This document shows, in pieces, positions 26,296 through 35,486 of a stretch of 64,000 nt of DNA. The stretch lies in contig NZ_CP069159.1 in the NCBI RefSeq assembly GCF_016811995.1, positions 4,340,001 to 4,404,000 of the forward strand. Direction: 5' to 3'. Positions within the stretch are counted from its first letter, which is position 1, and every line of letters begins with the position of its first letter. The position numbers and the translations under genes were made by a program. The notes below the pieces were generated by a model that was not told the DNA's origin, made no database searches, and was given only the letters and a program-made list of their open reading frames with translations. This DNA comes from Citrobacter sp. R56 (GTDB lineage Bacteria; Pseudomonadota; Gammaproteobacteria; Enterobacterales; Enterobacteriaceae).

Positions 26296-26476
26296 TGAGC
26301 CGATGCAGTGCGCAGTGGGAGTGTCTGTTACCGACCTGCTGAATCAGCTCGACCAACTCAAGCCTGGTGCCGCGCTGGCGCTCAATCAACAGATCCTGCC
26401 GCGCGAACAGTGGGAACATCACATTGTGCAGGACGGCGATCAGATCCTGCTTTTTCAGGTTATTGCCGGGGGCTGA
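26276..26476 (+). CDS. thiS: Sulfur-carrier protein ThiS
   Basis: A ubiquitin-like 66-aa protein that carries thiocarboxylate sulfur for thiazole formation. It begins MQIQFNDEP and ends in the required Gly-Gly. The frame is open upstream, but the internal ATG at 26276, preceded by GGAGG, gives the family length. It lies inside the end of thiF and is followed by thiG after 1 bp. Confidence 0.96.
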   Translation: MQIQFNDEPMQCAVGVSVTDLLNQLDQLKPGAALALNQQILPREQWEHHIVQDGDQILLFQVIAGG

Positions 26477-26477
26477 T

Positions 26478-27248
26478 ATGTTACGTATTGCAGATAAAAC
26501 GTTCGACTCACACCTGTTCACGGGGACAGGGAAATTCGCCTCTTCATCTTTAATGGCAGAGGCGATTCGCGCCTCCGGCAGCCAGCTTGTGACGCTGGCG
26601 ATGAAGCGCGTTGACTTGCGTCAGCACAACGACGCTATTCTGGCCCCGCTCATCGAAGCAGGCGTCACGCTGTTGCCCAATACTTCCGGTGCTAAAACAG
26701 CGGAAGAGGCCATCTTTGCCGCGCAATTAGCGCGGGAAGCACTGGGCACCCACTGGCTAAAACTGGAAATTCACCCCGACGCGCGCTGGTTGCTGCCGGA
26801 CCCGATAGAAACACTGAAAGCCGCCGAGGCGCTGGTCAAGCAAGGCTTTGTGGTGTTGCCCTACTGCGGTGCCGACCCGGTGCTGTGCAAACGTCTTGAA
26901 GAGGTCGGCTGCGCCGCCGTGATGCCGCTCGGCGCGCCGATTGGTTCAAATCAGGGCCTGGAAACCCGAGCCATGCTGGAGATTATCATCCAGCAGTCAA
27001 CCGTCCCGGTCGTCGTCGATGCGGGGATCGGTGTCCCCAGCCACGCCACACAGGCCCTGGAAATGGGTGCCGACGCCGTGCTGGTCAATACAGCGATCGC
27101 GGTGGCTGACGATCCGGTGATGATGGCGAAGGCATTCCGTTTGGCAGTGGAAGCGGGCATTCTGGCGCGTCAGGCCGTACCGGGAAGACGTAGCGTAAAT
27201 GCTCAACCCACCAGCCCGTTAACCGGATTCCTGGAGACATCGGCATGA
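26478..27248 (+). CDS. thiG: Thiazole synthase
   Basis: Forms the thiazole phosphate from DXP, dehydroglycine and ThiS-thiocarboxylate. The protein is 256 aa, starting [14 protein letters not shown], preceded by GGGGG of thiS. The Schiff-base Lys lies in KLEIHPD, and the phosphate-binding loops are [12 protein letters not shown] and [12 protein letters not shown]. It overlaps thiH by 4 bp (ATGA). Confidence 0.97.
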   Translation: MLRIADKTFDSHLFTGTGKFASSSLMAEAIRASGSQLVTLAMKRVDLRQHNDAILAPLIEAGVTLLPNTSGAKTAEEAIFAAQLAREALGTHWLKLEIHPDARWLLPDPIETLKAAEALVKQGFVVLPYCGADPVLCKRLEEVGCAAVMPLGAPIGSNQGLETRAMLEIIIQQSTVPVVVDAGIGVPSHATQALEMGADAVLVNTAIAVADDPVMMAKAFRLAVEAGILARQAVPGRRSVNAQPTSPLTGFLETSA

Positions 27249-28378
27249 AAACGTTCACCGACCGCTGGCGCGAGTTGAACTGGGACGATATCCGTCTGCG
27301 CATCAACAGCAAAACGGCTGCAGACGTCGAACGGGCGCTGAATGCAACGCAGTTGGGTCGCGATGACATGATGGCGCTGCTCTCTCCTGCGGCAAGTGCG
27401 TACCTCGAACCGCTGGCACAAAAGGCGCAACGCCTTACCCGCCAGCGGTTTGGTAATACGGTCAGTTTTTACGTTCCGCTCTATCTTTCCAACCTTTGCG
27501 CCAATGACTGCACCTATTGCGGCTTTTCAATGAGTAATCGCATCAAGCGCAAAACGCTGGATGACAAAGAGATTTCCCGTGAATGTGAAGCCATTCGTGC
27601 CCTGGGATTTGAGCACCTGCTGCTGGTGACCGGGGAGCATCAGGCAAAAGTAGGCATGGACTACTTTCGCCGCCATCTGCCTGCCATCCGCCACCAGTTC
27701 TCCTCTTTACAGATGGAAGTACAACCGCTGTCAGAGGCAGAGTACGCCGAGCTCAAAACCCTGGGGCTGGATGGCGTAATGGTCTATCAGGAAACCTACC
27801 ATCAGGCGATGTACGCACAGCACCATCTGAAAGGGAAAAAGCAGGAGTTCTTCTGGCGACTGGAAACGCCAGACAGACTGGGTCGTGCGGGGATCGATAA
27901 AATCGGGCTGGGTTCGCTGATTGGTCTGTCTGACAGTTGGCGGGTAGATTGTTATATGGTGGCTGAGCATCTGCTCTGGATGCAGAAACAGTACTGGCAG
28001 AGCCGCTACTCAATCTCTTTCCCACGTCTGCGCCCGTGCACGGGGGGGATTGAGCCAGCATCCATCATGGATGAGCGTCAGCTGGTACAAACCATCTGCG
28101 CGTTTCGCCTGCTTGCTCCGGAGATCGAATTGTCGCTCTCTACACGTGAATCGCCGTGGTTTCGCGATCATATTATTCCCCTGGCGATTAACAATGTCAG
28201 CGCGTTTTCGAAGACACAACCAGGCGGTTATGCTGACGATCACCATGAGCTGGAGCAGTTTTCCCCGCACGACGCCCGGCGTCCTGAAGATGTTGCCGGG
28301 GCGCTGGCGGCGCAAGGATTACAGCCGGTCTGGAAAGATTGGGACAGCTACCTGGGGCGTGCCTCGCAAGCGCGGTGA
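27245..28378 (+). CDS. thiH: 2-iminoacetate synthase (tyrosine lyase)
   Basis: A radical-SAM enzyme that cleaves tyrosine to dehydroglycine for thiazole formation in aerotolerant bacteria. The protein is 377 aa. The iron-sulfur motif CX3CX2C is Cys85, Cys89 and Cys92 (CANDCTYC). It forms a complex with ThiG. Last gene of the thi operon; a strong terminator follows. Confidence 0.98.
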   Translation: MKTFTDRWRELNWDDIRLRINSKTAADVERALNATQLGRDDMMALLSPAASAYLEPLAQKAQRLTRQRFGNTVSFYVPLYLSNLCANDCTYCGFSMSNRIKRKTLDDKEISRECEAIRALGFEHLLLVTGEHQAKVGMDYFRRHLPAIRHQFSSLQMEVQPLSEAEYAELKTLGLDGVMVYQETYHQAMYAQHHLKGKKQEFFWRLETPDRLGRAGIDKIGLGSLIGLSDSWRVDCYMVAEHLLWMQKQYWQSRYSISFPRLRPCTGGIEPASIMDERQLVQTICAFRLLAPEIELSLSTRESPWFRDHIIPLAINNVSAFSKTQPGGYADDHHELEQFSPHDARRPEDVAGALAAQGLQPVWKDWDSYLGRASQAR

Positions 28379-28425
28379 ATCAGATTGTAATCGGCTGAAT
28401 AATTTACGAGCCAATTCGTAATGTG

Positions 28426-28461
28426 AAAAACGGGAGATAGCGTTCAGACTCCCGTTTTTTT
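28426..28461 (+). terminator. Terminator of the thi operon
   Basis: The stem AAAAACGGGAG/CTCCCGTTTTT has a 12-nt loop and ends in seven T residues. It lies about 50 bp after thiH. Confidence 0.9.
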
Positions 28462-28720
28462 ATGTTGTCGATGTCAGCAACGGAAGCTGACCAGGGCGGA
28501 ATTTTTCTTCCTCGTTTTCGCCCTGCCCTCAAACCGCTGTGTAGCACAAAATTCTCTTTACGACATAAGCAGGGACAATCTTATTTGTTTTTAAGATAAA
28601 TCATCTTTAGCTATACCCTCACAGCTATAATTGCATAGATTCTGTCCTGATGTACGGAACTCTGTTGTCGGCTTTACTCACCTTTTCAGGACTTACACCT
28701 TCAGGGATGACCCACAGCCA
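28462..28720 (+). promoter_or_regulatory. Upstream region of the diguanylate cyclase gene
   Basis: No gene is seen here. A perfect -10-like TATAAT lies at 28626-28631 in an AT-rich stretch, without a good -35 at the right distance (atcttt). The exact promoter is uncertain. Confidence 0.35.
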
Positions 28721-30262
28721 ATGGCACGTCACAATAGAAAACTTTCCTTCACGACCCCCATGTTAGTGAGTTTCGGGGGGATTTTGCTCAGTTTCATTCT
28801 GATCGCAATTTTCATCACCTTCACCCAGCGAAAAGATTTCCTGGAGGATTACCACAACATTAACCGCAACTTCACGCATAACCTTGCGGTTAACTATACC
28901 GAGTCGTTGCTACGCGAAAACGACTATATCCTCGCACGCGCAGCGACCTTCTTTTCCCGTGGTGACAAGCTAAATGAAACGGTGAATATCGATACGGAAG
29001 AAGGTCTGAGGTTGTTAATGCAGTTACAGACGCTGATGCCAACCGTCTCTTCCATCTCGCTGGCGGATACCGAAGGCAACTACCTGCGAGCCCCGGAAGT
29101 GTTAACCGATGAAAATAGCAAAGCCTTTGATGCCAAAACGCGTCCATGGTTTGTACACCAGGCAAAAGCCAGTACATTCAGCCACTATACAAATCCTCAC
29201 ATGGACTACTTCACCCATTACCCAACGGTGGCCATCTACAAGCCGGTCATTTCACCTGAAGGAAGACTGAAAGGCAGTATCGCGTTTCACCTGGATCTCA
29301 CGTCAATGAGTTATACCCTGCGCCAGATGGTTGCCCCTGTTCAGGGGGAGTTTTTTGTCGCTGACCGTGACGGGAAAGTCGTGCTACATCCGGATACTGG
29401 CGCGTTATTTAAACAGTATGTCAGTGAAAAGATGATGGACAGGATGACCAGTGGCGAAGGGTATGTTTTCGATTCAACAAGTAATGTCTGGTACTACTAC
29501 TACTCGTTTACGAATCCAGACTGGTTTGTCGTTTACCGGGTCTCTGACACCATGCTGATGGATCTCACTCGCCACGAAACCAATATTGTATCCTGGGGAT
29601 TCGCGCTGGCAGCCATGATGGTCGTGCTGTTTGGACTTTATCTGCGGCATACCTCCCGAACGGTATTGATGAACATCATCAACGCCATCAAGACAGGGGA
29701 TGTGAATCGGGCGCCCCGACTGGAAGCCATGCTCAGTAAGGCTATCGAGTTAAATAAAGAACGTGAGATGGCCTATGTCCGCCAGGCGACAATTGACGCA
29801 CTGACTGGCTGCAAAAACCGTCGCGCATTCGACAGTGACATTGCCGCGCTGATGAACGATCACCAACCCTTCACCCTGGCGCTGGTGGACATTGATAATT
29901 TTAAATCTATCAACGACACCTGGGGACATCTGAGCGGCGACATCGTTCTGCGTAACGTGGCTCGTGAAGGCATTCAGGTAATGCAGCCCCATTCTGTTTC
30001 CCTTTACCGTTATGGCGGTGAAGAATTTGCCGTTCTCTTTGCTGGCGTTCATGCTAAAGAGGCTTTTACGTTGCTTGAACAATGGCGCACGATCGTAGAG
30101 CAGAGAACCTGGCGTGAAGAGAATCTGACCGTCACCTTCAGCGCAGGTATGAAAGAGTGGAATATGGAATCGCTGGAACAGTTAATCATCGGTGCTGATG
30201 AAGCGCTTTATCTCGCAAAACAGCAGGGGAAAAACCGGATCCTGCCAACGCCTCTTCTGTAA
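28721..30262 (+). CDS. Membrane diguanylate cyclase with periplasmic dCACHE-like sensor
   Basis: Predicted to make cyclic di-GMP from GTP in response to an external ligand. From the start MARHNRKLSF (28721) it is 513 aa; the frame is open 30 codons upstream. A membrane helix (about 13-35), a periplasmic domain of the CACHE type (about 40-285) and a second helix (291-308) precede the GGDEF domain (about 350-510). The active motif is GGEEF (432-436), and DIDNFKSIND (390-399) holds the metal-binding Asp. The inhibitory RxxD site expected upstream of GGEEF is replaced by PHSV. E. coli K-12 has no such gene at this place, so the gene is accessory. I do not recognise a specific symbol. Confidence 0.9.
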   Translation: MARHNRKLSFTTPMLVSFGGILLSFILIAIFITFTQRKDFLEDYHNINRNFTHNLAVNYTESLLRENDYILARAATFFSRGDKLNETVNIDTEEGLRLLMQLQTLMPTVSSISLADTEGNYLRAPEVLTDENSKAFDAKTRPWFVHQAKASTFSHYTNPHMDYFTHYPTVAIYKPVISPEGRLKGSIAFHLDLTSMSYTLRQMVAPVQGEFFVADRDGKVVLHPDTGALFKQYVSEKMMDRMTSGEGYVFDSTSNVWYYYYSFTNPDWFVVYRVSDTMLMDLTRHETNIVSWGFALAAMMVVLFGLYLRHTSRTVLMNIINAIKTGDVNRAPRLEAMLSKAIELNKEREMAYVRQATIDALTGCKNRRAFDSDIAALMNDHQPFTLALVDIDNFKSINDTWGHLSGDIVLRNVAREGIQVMQPHSVSLYRYGGEEFAVLFAGVHAKEAFTLLEQWRTIVEQRTWREENLTVTFSAGMKEWNMESLEQLIIGADEALYLAKQQGKNRILPTPLL

Positions 30263-30278
30263 ATATCCTAAAGCACCA

Positions 30279-30301
30279 GGCCCGCCGAGACGGGCCTTTT
30301 T
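30279..30301 (+). terminator. Terminator after the diguanylate cyclase
   Basis: GGCCCG-CCGAGA-CGGGCC followed by five T residues, 16 bp after the stop. It separates this gene from the PTS genes. Confidence 0.88.
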
Positions 30302-30350
30302 GATGCTTCCTGCCTTACCGTAACCGGTTTCATTTTTTATGGCGTATCTT

Positions 30351-30366
30351 TGTGATGCTTTACACA
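30351..30366 (+). promoter_or_regulatory. Candidate CRP site upstream of the PTS pair
   Basis: TGTGA-TGCTTT-ACACA matches the CRP consensus TGTGA-N6-TCACA with one mismatch in the core. It is 78 bp before the IIB start. CRP control would fit a PTS operon, but this is a prediction. Confidence 0.5.
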
Positions 30367-30411
30367 CATTCACTTTAAGACAGTTGTCCTCTCCCCTGTC
30401 AGGGACTAAAG

Positions 30412-30447
30412 ATGAATGACCAGGGAAATTGTGAGAGCCCATTATGA
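30412..30447 (+). CDS. Possible 11-residue leader ORF overlapping the IIB start
   Basis: An ATG preceded by AGGGAC opens a short frame (MNDQGNCESPL) whose TGA overlaps the IIB ATG as ATGA. IIB itself has only a weak GAGAG upstream, so translational coupling is conceivable. The frame could also be chance. Confidence 0.25.
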   Translation: MNDQGNCESPL

Positions 30448-30749
30448 AGAATATCGTTTTATGCTGTGCTGCCGGAATGTCCACCAGTATGTTGGTACAA
30501 CGAATGAAAGACGCTGCGCAAAAAAAAGGCGTTGAGGTCAGTATCAAGGCTGTTCCCGTTGCTGAATTCAAAGAGAATATTGCTACGGCGGATATTGTCC
30601 TGCTTGGTCCACAGGTGAAGTACGAGCAGGCAAAGCTTCAGGCGCTTGCCGACCCATTAGGGAAGAAAGTCGCAGTGATCGATATGATGGATTACGGCAT
30701 GATGAAAGGCGATGTCGTGCTGGAGAAAGCCCTTAAGCTGATGGAGTAA
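30444..30749 (+). CDS. PTS lactose/cellobiose-type IIB component
   Basis: A cytosolic phosphocarrier of the lactose/chitobiose PTS family, 101 aa, similar in form to ChbB. The phosphorylated Cys8 starts the loop CAAGMSTSM, and ADIVLLGPQVKYE is a conserved family segment. It is followed by a IIA gene after 4 bp. No IIC permease, sugar hydrolase or regulator gene is nearby, so the substrate cannot be inferred. The pair is absent between thiH and rpoC in E. coli K-12. Confidence 0.9.
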   Translation: MKNIVLCCAAGMSTSMLVQRMKDAAQKKGVEVSIKAVPVAEFKENIATADIVLLGPQVKYEQAKLQALADPLGKKVAVIDMMDYGMMKGDVVLEKALKLME

Positions 30750-30753
30750 GGAC

Positions 30754-31071
30754 ATGGAAGAGTTAGAAACTATCATCATGGAGCTACTGGTGAATGCAGG
30801 CGCCGCACGCAGCCAGGCGTTGACAGCACTACAACTGGCACGTAAAGGCGATTTTGCGGGTGCAGAGCAGGCGATGGATGAGTCACGCGATTACGTTAAA
30901 GTGGCGCATAAAATCCAGACGCAGCTTATCGGTATTGACGAAGGTACGGGCAAATTACCGGTGAATCTCATCACTGTTCACTCCCAGGACCATCTGATGA
31001 ACGCCATGGTGATTCAGGATCTGGCGGGGGATATGATTGAACTTTATCGTCGATTGCCACCGGTAAATTAA
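30754..31071 (+). CDS. PTS lactose/cellobiose-type IIA component
   Basis: A 105-aa helical protein of the LacF/ChbA family that passes phosphate from HPr to IIB. The active-site segment is TVHSQDHLM, with His76 the likely phosphorylation site and Asp79 the residue that binds metal in the trimer. The RBS AAGGAC lies in the gap after IIB. It is co-transcribed with IIB; no IIC follows, and a REP and the rpoC terminator come next. Confidence 0.9.
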   Translation: MEELETIIMELLVNAGAARSQALTALQLARKGDFAGAEQAMDESRDYVKVAHKIQTQLIGIDEGTGKLPVNLITVHSQDHLMNAMVIQDLAGDMIELYRRLPPVN

Positions 31072-31079
31072 TACGCATC

Positions 31080-31131
31080 ATGCTTTGCCGGATAGCGTCA
31101 CAAGCGACTTATCCGGCCTACAAACGGCATG
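31080..31131. repeat. REP element after the PTS genes
   Basis: The sequence has the arms 'tgccggatagcg' and 'cgacttatccggcctaca' of a standard REP unit, between the convergent IIA and rpoC genes. Confidence 0.8.
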
Positions 31132-31140
31132 CCCGAAGGC

Positions 31141-31170
31141 AAAAAAAAACCCGCCGAAGCGGGTTTTTTA
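31141..31170. terminator. Bidirectional terminator after rpoC
   Basis: AACCCGC-CGAA-GCGGGTT is flanked by A9 on the left and T6 on the right, so it works on both strands. On minus it ends the rplKAJL-rpoBC transcript, 17 bp past the rpoC stop. Confidence 0.92.
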
Positions 31171-31186
31171 TTATGACCATCAACGA

Positions 31187-34100
31187 TTAATCGTTGTCAG
31201 AACCACCCAGGCCTGCGTTCAGCAGCTCTGCCAGGCTGGCAGTCGCATCTTCAGCAGTCACCTGCGGTGCTGCAGGCAATTCGCCAGCGGCACGGCGGCG
31301 CATACGATCCTGGTGGTACGCATAACCGGTACCAGCCGGGATCAGACGACCCACGATAACGTTCTCTTTCAGACCGCGCAGTTCGTCGCGTTTGCCCGCT
31401 ACTGCGGCTTCGGTCAGGACACGTGTGGTCTCCTGGAACGATGCAGCAGAGATGAAGGACTCGGTTGCCAGAGACGCTTTGGTGATACCCAGCAGGTCGC
31501 GGGAATATGTTGCCGCAACTTTGCCGTTCGCTTCCAGGTCGCGGTTAGCGATCTTGACGCGGGAGTATTCAACCTGCTCGCCTTCCAGGAAGTCGGAGCT
31601 ACCTGCACTTTCGATGGTCGCTTTACGCAGCATCTGACGAACGATAACTTCAATGTGTTTATCGTTAATCTTAACGCCTTGCAGACGGTATACGTCCTGT
31701 ACTTCGTTGGTGATGTAACGCGTTACCGCGTGTACGCCACGAAGACGCAGGATGTCATGCGGTGCTTCCGGACCGTCGGAAACCACATCACCACGTTCTA
31801 CACGTTCACCTTCGAACACGTTGAGCTGACGCCATTTCGGAATCATCTCTTCGTACGGATCGCTGCCGTCTAACGGCGTGATCACCAGACGACGCTTCCC
31901 TTTGGTTTCTTTACCGAAGGAAATGATACCGCTGATTTCCGCCAGGATTGCCGGCTCTTTCGGACGACGTGCTTCGAACAGGTCCGCAACGCGTGGCAGA
32001 CCACCGGTGATATCCTTGGTACCGCCGGATTCCTGCGGTACACGCGCCAGGGTGTCACCAGAACTGATCTGTACGCCATCTTCCAGCTGAACAATCGCTT
32101 TACCCGGCAGGAAGTACTGAGCAGGCATATCGGTGCCTGGGATCAGAACATCGTTGCCCTGAGCATCAACAATTTTCAGTGCCGGACGCAGGTCTTTACC
32201 ACCCGCAGTACGCTCTGCAGAATCCAGAACTACCAGAGAAGACAGACCGGTCAGCTCGTCGGTCTGACGAGTAATGGTCTGGCCGTCGATCATGTCAGTA
32301 AAGCGGACGAAACCACTCACTTCGGTGATAACCGGCATGGTGTGCGGATCCCAGTTTGCAACGGTTTCGCCGCCAGCAACCTGTTCGCCATCACCTTTCG
32401 CCATAACGGAGCCGTAAGGCACTTTATAGCTTTCTTTGGTACGACCGAATTCGTCGATCAGTTTCAGTTCGGTGTTACGGGAGGTGATAACCAGTTTACC
32501 GCTGGAGTTCACAACCGACTTCGCGTTGCTCAGACGGATGCTACCTTTATTTTTCACCTGGATGCTGGATTCAGCAGCCGCACGAGATGCCGCACCACCG
32601 ATGTGGAACGTACGCATCGTCAGCTGTGTACCCGGTTCACCGATGGACTGTGCCGCGATAACACCGATAGCTTCACCTTTGTTGATGATGTGGCCACGCG
32701 CCAGGTCACGACCATAGCAGTGCGCACATACACCAAAGTCGGTGTCACAAGATACAACGGAACGTACCTTGACGGAGTCAACGGAGTTCGCTTCCAGCAG
32801 GTCACACCACTGTTCGTGCAGCAGCGTATTGCGAGGAACCAGAATGTCCGCCGTACCCGGCTTCAGCACGTCTTCTGCAGTCACACGACCCAGAACACGA
32901 TCGCGCAGCGGCTCTTTAACGTCACCACCCTCGATAACCGGGGTCATGGTGATACCTTCGAGGGTGCCACAATCGTCTTCGGTTACGACCAGATCCTGTG
33001 CAACGTCAACCAGACGACGCGTCAGATAACCGGAGTTCGCCGTTTTCAGTGCGGTATCCGCCAGACCTTTACGCGCACCGTGAGTCGAGATGAAGTACTG
33101 GAGTACGTTCAGACCTTCACGGAAGTTCGCGGTGATTGGCGTTTCGATGATGGAGCCATCTGGCTTCGCCATCAGACCACGCATACCTGCCAGCTGACGA
33201 ATCTGTGCTGCAGAACCACGCGCACCGGAGTCGGCCATCATGTAGATGCTGTTGAAAGACACCTGCTGCTCTTCTACGCCGTCACGGTTAATAACGGTTT
33301 CGGTTTGCAGGTTGTCCATCATCGCTTTGGATACACGATCGTTCGCCGCAGCCCAGATATCGATAACTTTGTTATAGCGTTCGCCCGCGGTTACCAGACC
33401 AGACTGGAACTGCTCCTGGATCTCAGCAACTTCGGCTTCCGCTTCAGAGATGATCTCGTGTTTCTTCTCTGGGATGACCATGTCATCAATACCAACAGAT
33501 GCACCTGAACGCGCTGCATACGCAAAGCCGGTGTACATCGTCTGGTCAGCGAAGATAACGGTCGGCTTCAGACCCAGAATGCGGTAACAGGTGTTCAGCA
33601 TTTTGGAGATTGCTTTCTTACCCAGCGCCTGGTTGACGATGGAGAAAGGCAGACCTTTCGGTACGATCATCCACAGAATGGCACGGCCAACGGTCGTGTC
33701 TTTAATGCTGGTGACCGCGACGAATTCGCCGTTTTCATCTTTTTCGTATTCAGTGATACGCACTTTAACGCGCGCATGCAGAGAGGCCAGGCCAGCGCGG
33801 TAAATACGCTCAGCTTCTTTCGGGCCAGTCAGCACCATGCCTTCGCCTTTGGCGTTAACACAGTCACGGGTCATATAGTACAGACCCAATACAACGTCCT
33901 GAGACGGAACGATGATAGGTTCGCCGTTCGCCGGAGACAGGATGTTGTTGGTAGACATCATCAGCGCACGCGCTTCCAGCTGGGCTTCCAGCGTCAGCGG
34001 TACGTGAACAGCCATCTGGTCACCATCGAAGTCGGCGTTGTATGCCGCACAAACCAGCGGGTGCAGCTGGATAGCTTTACCTTCGATCAGTACCGGTTCA

Positions 34101-35410
34101 AATGCCTGGATACCCAGACGGTGCAGTGTTGGTGCACGGTTCAGCAGTACCGGGTGTTCGCGGATAACTTCGTCCAGGATATCCCAAACGACAGCTTCTT
34201 CACGCTCAACCATTTTCTTAGCGGCTTTGATGGTGGTGGCGAGGCCACGCAGTTCCAGCTTGCCGTAGATGAACGGTTTGAACAGTTCCAGTGCCATTTT
34301 CTTCGGCAGACCGCACTGATGCAGACGCAGGTATGGACCTACGGTGATAACAGAACGACCGGAGTAGTCAACACGCTTACCGAGCAGGTTCTGACGGAAA
34401 CGACCCTGTTTACCTTTGATCATGTCGGCCAAAGATTTCAGAGGACGTTTGTTAGAACCGGTGATCGCACGACCGCGACGACCGTTATCCAGCAGGGCGT
34501 CAACCGCTTCCTGCAGCATACGTTTTTCGTTACGTACGATGATGTCCGGCGCAGCCAGATCCAACAGACGTTTCAGACGGTTGTTACGGTTGATAACGCG
34601 ACGATACAGATCGTTCAGATCCGACGTTGCGAAACGACCGCCATCCAGCGGAACCAGCGGACGCAGATCTGGCGGCAGAACCGGCAGAACGGTCAGGATC
34701 ATCCACTCCGGCTTGTTGCCAGACTGAACGAACGCTTCCAGCAGTTTGATACGCTTGGTCAGCTTCTTACGCTTGGTTTCAGAGTTGGTTTCGTTCAGCT
34801 CTTCACGCAGAGTTTCACACTCTTGCTCCAGATCCATGCTCTTCAGCAGGGCCTGAATAGCTTCCGCACCCATCTTCGCGTCGAATTCGTCACCGAACTC
34901 TTCCAGCGCATCCAGATACTGTTCTTCAGTCAGGATCTGCTGGCGTTCCAGATTGGTCATACCGCCTTCGATAACCACATAGGATTCGAAGTACAGCACG
35001 CGTTCGATATCGCGCAGCGGCATATCGAGCAGCAGGCCGATACGGGACGGCAGAGATTTCAGGAACCAGATGTGCGCAGTCGGAGACGCCAGCTCGATGT
35101 GGCCCATACGCTCACGGCGTACTTTAGTCTGGGTCACTTCAACGCCGCACTTCTCACAGATCACACCACGGTGTTTCAGGCGCTTGTACTTACCGCACAG
35201 GCACTCGTAGTCTTTTACTGGCCCAAAGATACGGGCGCAGAAAAGGCCGTCACGCTCAGGCTTGAACGTACGGTAGTTAATGGTTTCCGGCTTCTTAACT
35301 TCACCAAAAGACCATGAACGGATCATGTCTGGCGAGGCCAGAGCAATTTTGATCGCATCAAACTCTTCGGTTTTAGTTTGCGCTTTCAGAAACTTTAATA
35401 AGTCTTTCAC
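31187..35410 (-). CDS. rpoC: RNA polymerase subunit beta-prime
   Basis: The largest RNA polymerase subunit, 1407 aa, as in E. coli. The N-terminal zinc site is the [20 protein letters not shown] stretch. The catalytic magnesium loop is NADFDGDQM, the trigger loop lies near [10 protein letters not shown], and the second zinc site includes [13 protein letters not shown]. It is last in the rpoBC operon, 76 bp after rpoB. Long antisense open frames across it are shadows of its codon bias. Confidence 0.99.
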   Translation of the reverse strand: MKDLLKFLKAQTKTEEFDAIKIALASPDMIRSWSFGEVKKPETINYRTFKPERDGLFCARIFGPVKDYECLCGKYKRLKHRGVICEKCGVEVTQTKVRRERMGHIELASPTAHIWFLKSLPSRIGLLLDMPLRDIERVLYFESYVVIEGGMTNLERQQILTEEQYLDALEEFGDEFDAKMGAEAIQALLKSMDLEQECETLREELNETNSETKRKKLTKRIKLLEAFVQSGNKPEWMILTVLPVLPPDLRPLVPLDGGRFATSDLNDLYRRVINRNNRLKRLLDLAAPDIIVRNEKRMLQEAVDALLDNGRRGRAITGSNKRPLKSLADMIKGKQGRFRQNLLGKRVDYSGRSVITVGPYLRLHQCGLPKKMALELFKPFIYGKLELRGLATTIKAAKKMVEREEAVVWDILDEVIREHPVLLNRAPTLHRLGIQAFEPVLIEGKAIQLHPLVCAAYNADFDGDQMAVHVPLTLEAQLEARALMMSTNNILSPANGEPIIVPSQDVVLGLYYMTRDCVNAKGEGMVLTGPKEAERIYRAGLASLHARVKVRITEYEKDENGEFVAVTSIKDTTVGRAILWMIVPKGLPFSIVNQALGKKAISKMLNTCYRILGLKPTVIFADQTMYTGFAYAARSGASVGIDDMVIPEKKHEIISEAEAEVAEIQEQFQSGLVTAGERYNKVIDIWAAANDRVSKAMMDNLQTETVINRDGVEEQQVSFNSIYMMADSGARGSAAQIRQLAGMRGLMAKPDGSIIETPITANFREGLNVLQYFISTHGARKGLADTALKTANSGYLTRRLVDVAQDLVVTEDDCGTLEGITMTPVIEGGDVKEPLRDRVLGRVTAEDVLKPGTADILVPRNTLLHEQWCDLLEANSVDSVKVRSVVSCDTDFGVCAHCYGRDLARGHIINKGEAIGVIAAQSIGEPGTQLTMRTFHIGGAASRAAAESSIQVKNKGSIRLSNAKSVVNSSGKLVITSRNTELKLIDEFGRTKESYKVPYGSVMAKGDGEQVAGGETVANWDPHTMPVITEVSGFVRFTDMIDGQTITRQTDELTGLSSLVVLDSAERTAGGKDLRPALKIVDAQGNDVLIPGTDMPAQYFLPGKAIVQLEDGVQISSGDTLARVPQESGGTKDITGGLPRVADLFEARRPKEPAILAEISGIISFGKETKGKRRLVITPLDGSDPYEEMIPKWRQLNVFEGERVERGDVVSDGPEAPHDILRLRGVHAVTRYITNEVQDVYRLQGVKINDKHIEVIVRQMLRKATIESAGSSDFLEGEQVEYSRVKIANRDLEANGKVAATYSRDLLGITKASLATESFISAASFQETTRVLTEAAVAGKRDELRGLKENVIVGRLIPAGTGYAYHQDRMRRRAAGELPAAPQVTAEDATASLAELLNAGLGGSDND

Positions 35411-35486
35411 GGATTTGCTCCCGTCGGAGTTAGCACAATCTGGTGCTGGCTGTTACGCCAGCACCAGTGACCTGTTTGAGCGAGAG

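Noticed and set aside
28062..28421. Frame overlapping the end of thiH in another register (28050-28421)
   Set aside because: It lies mostly within thiH and has no separate RBS or recognisable protein.
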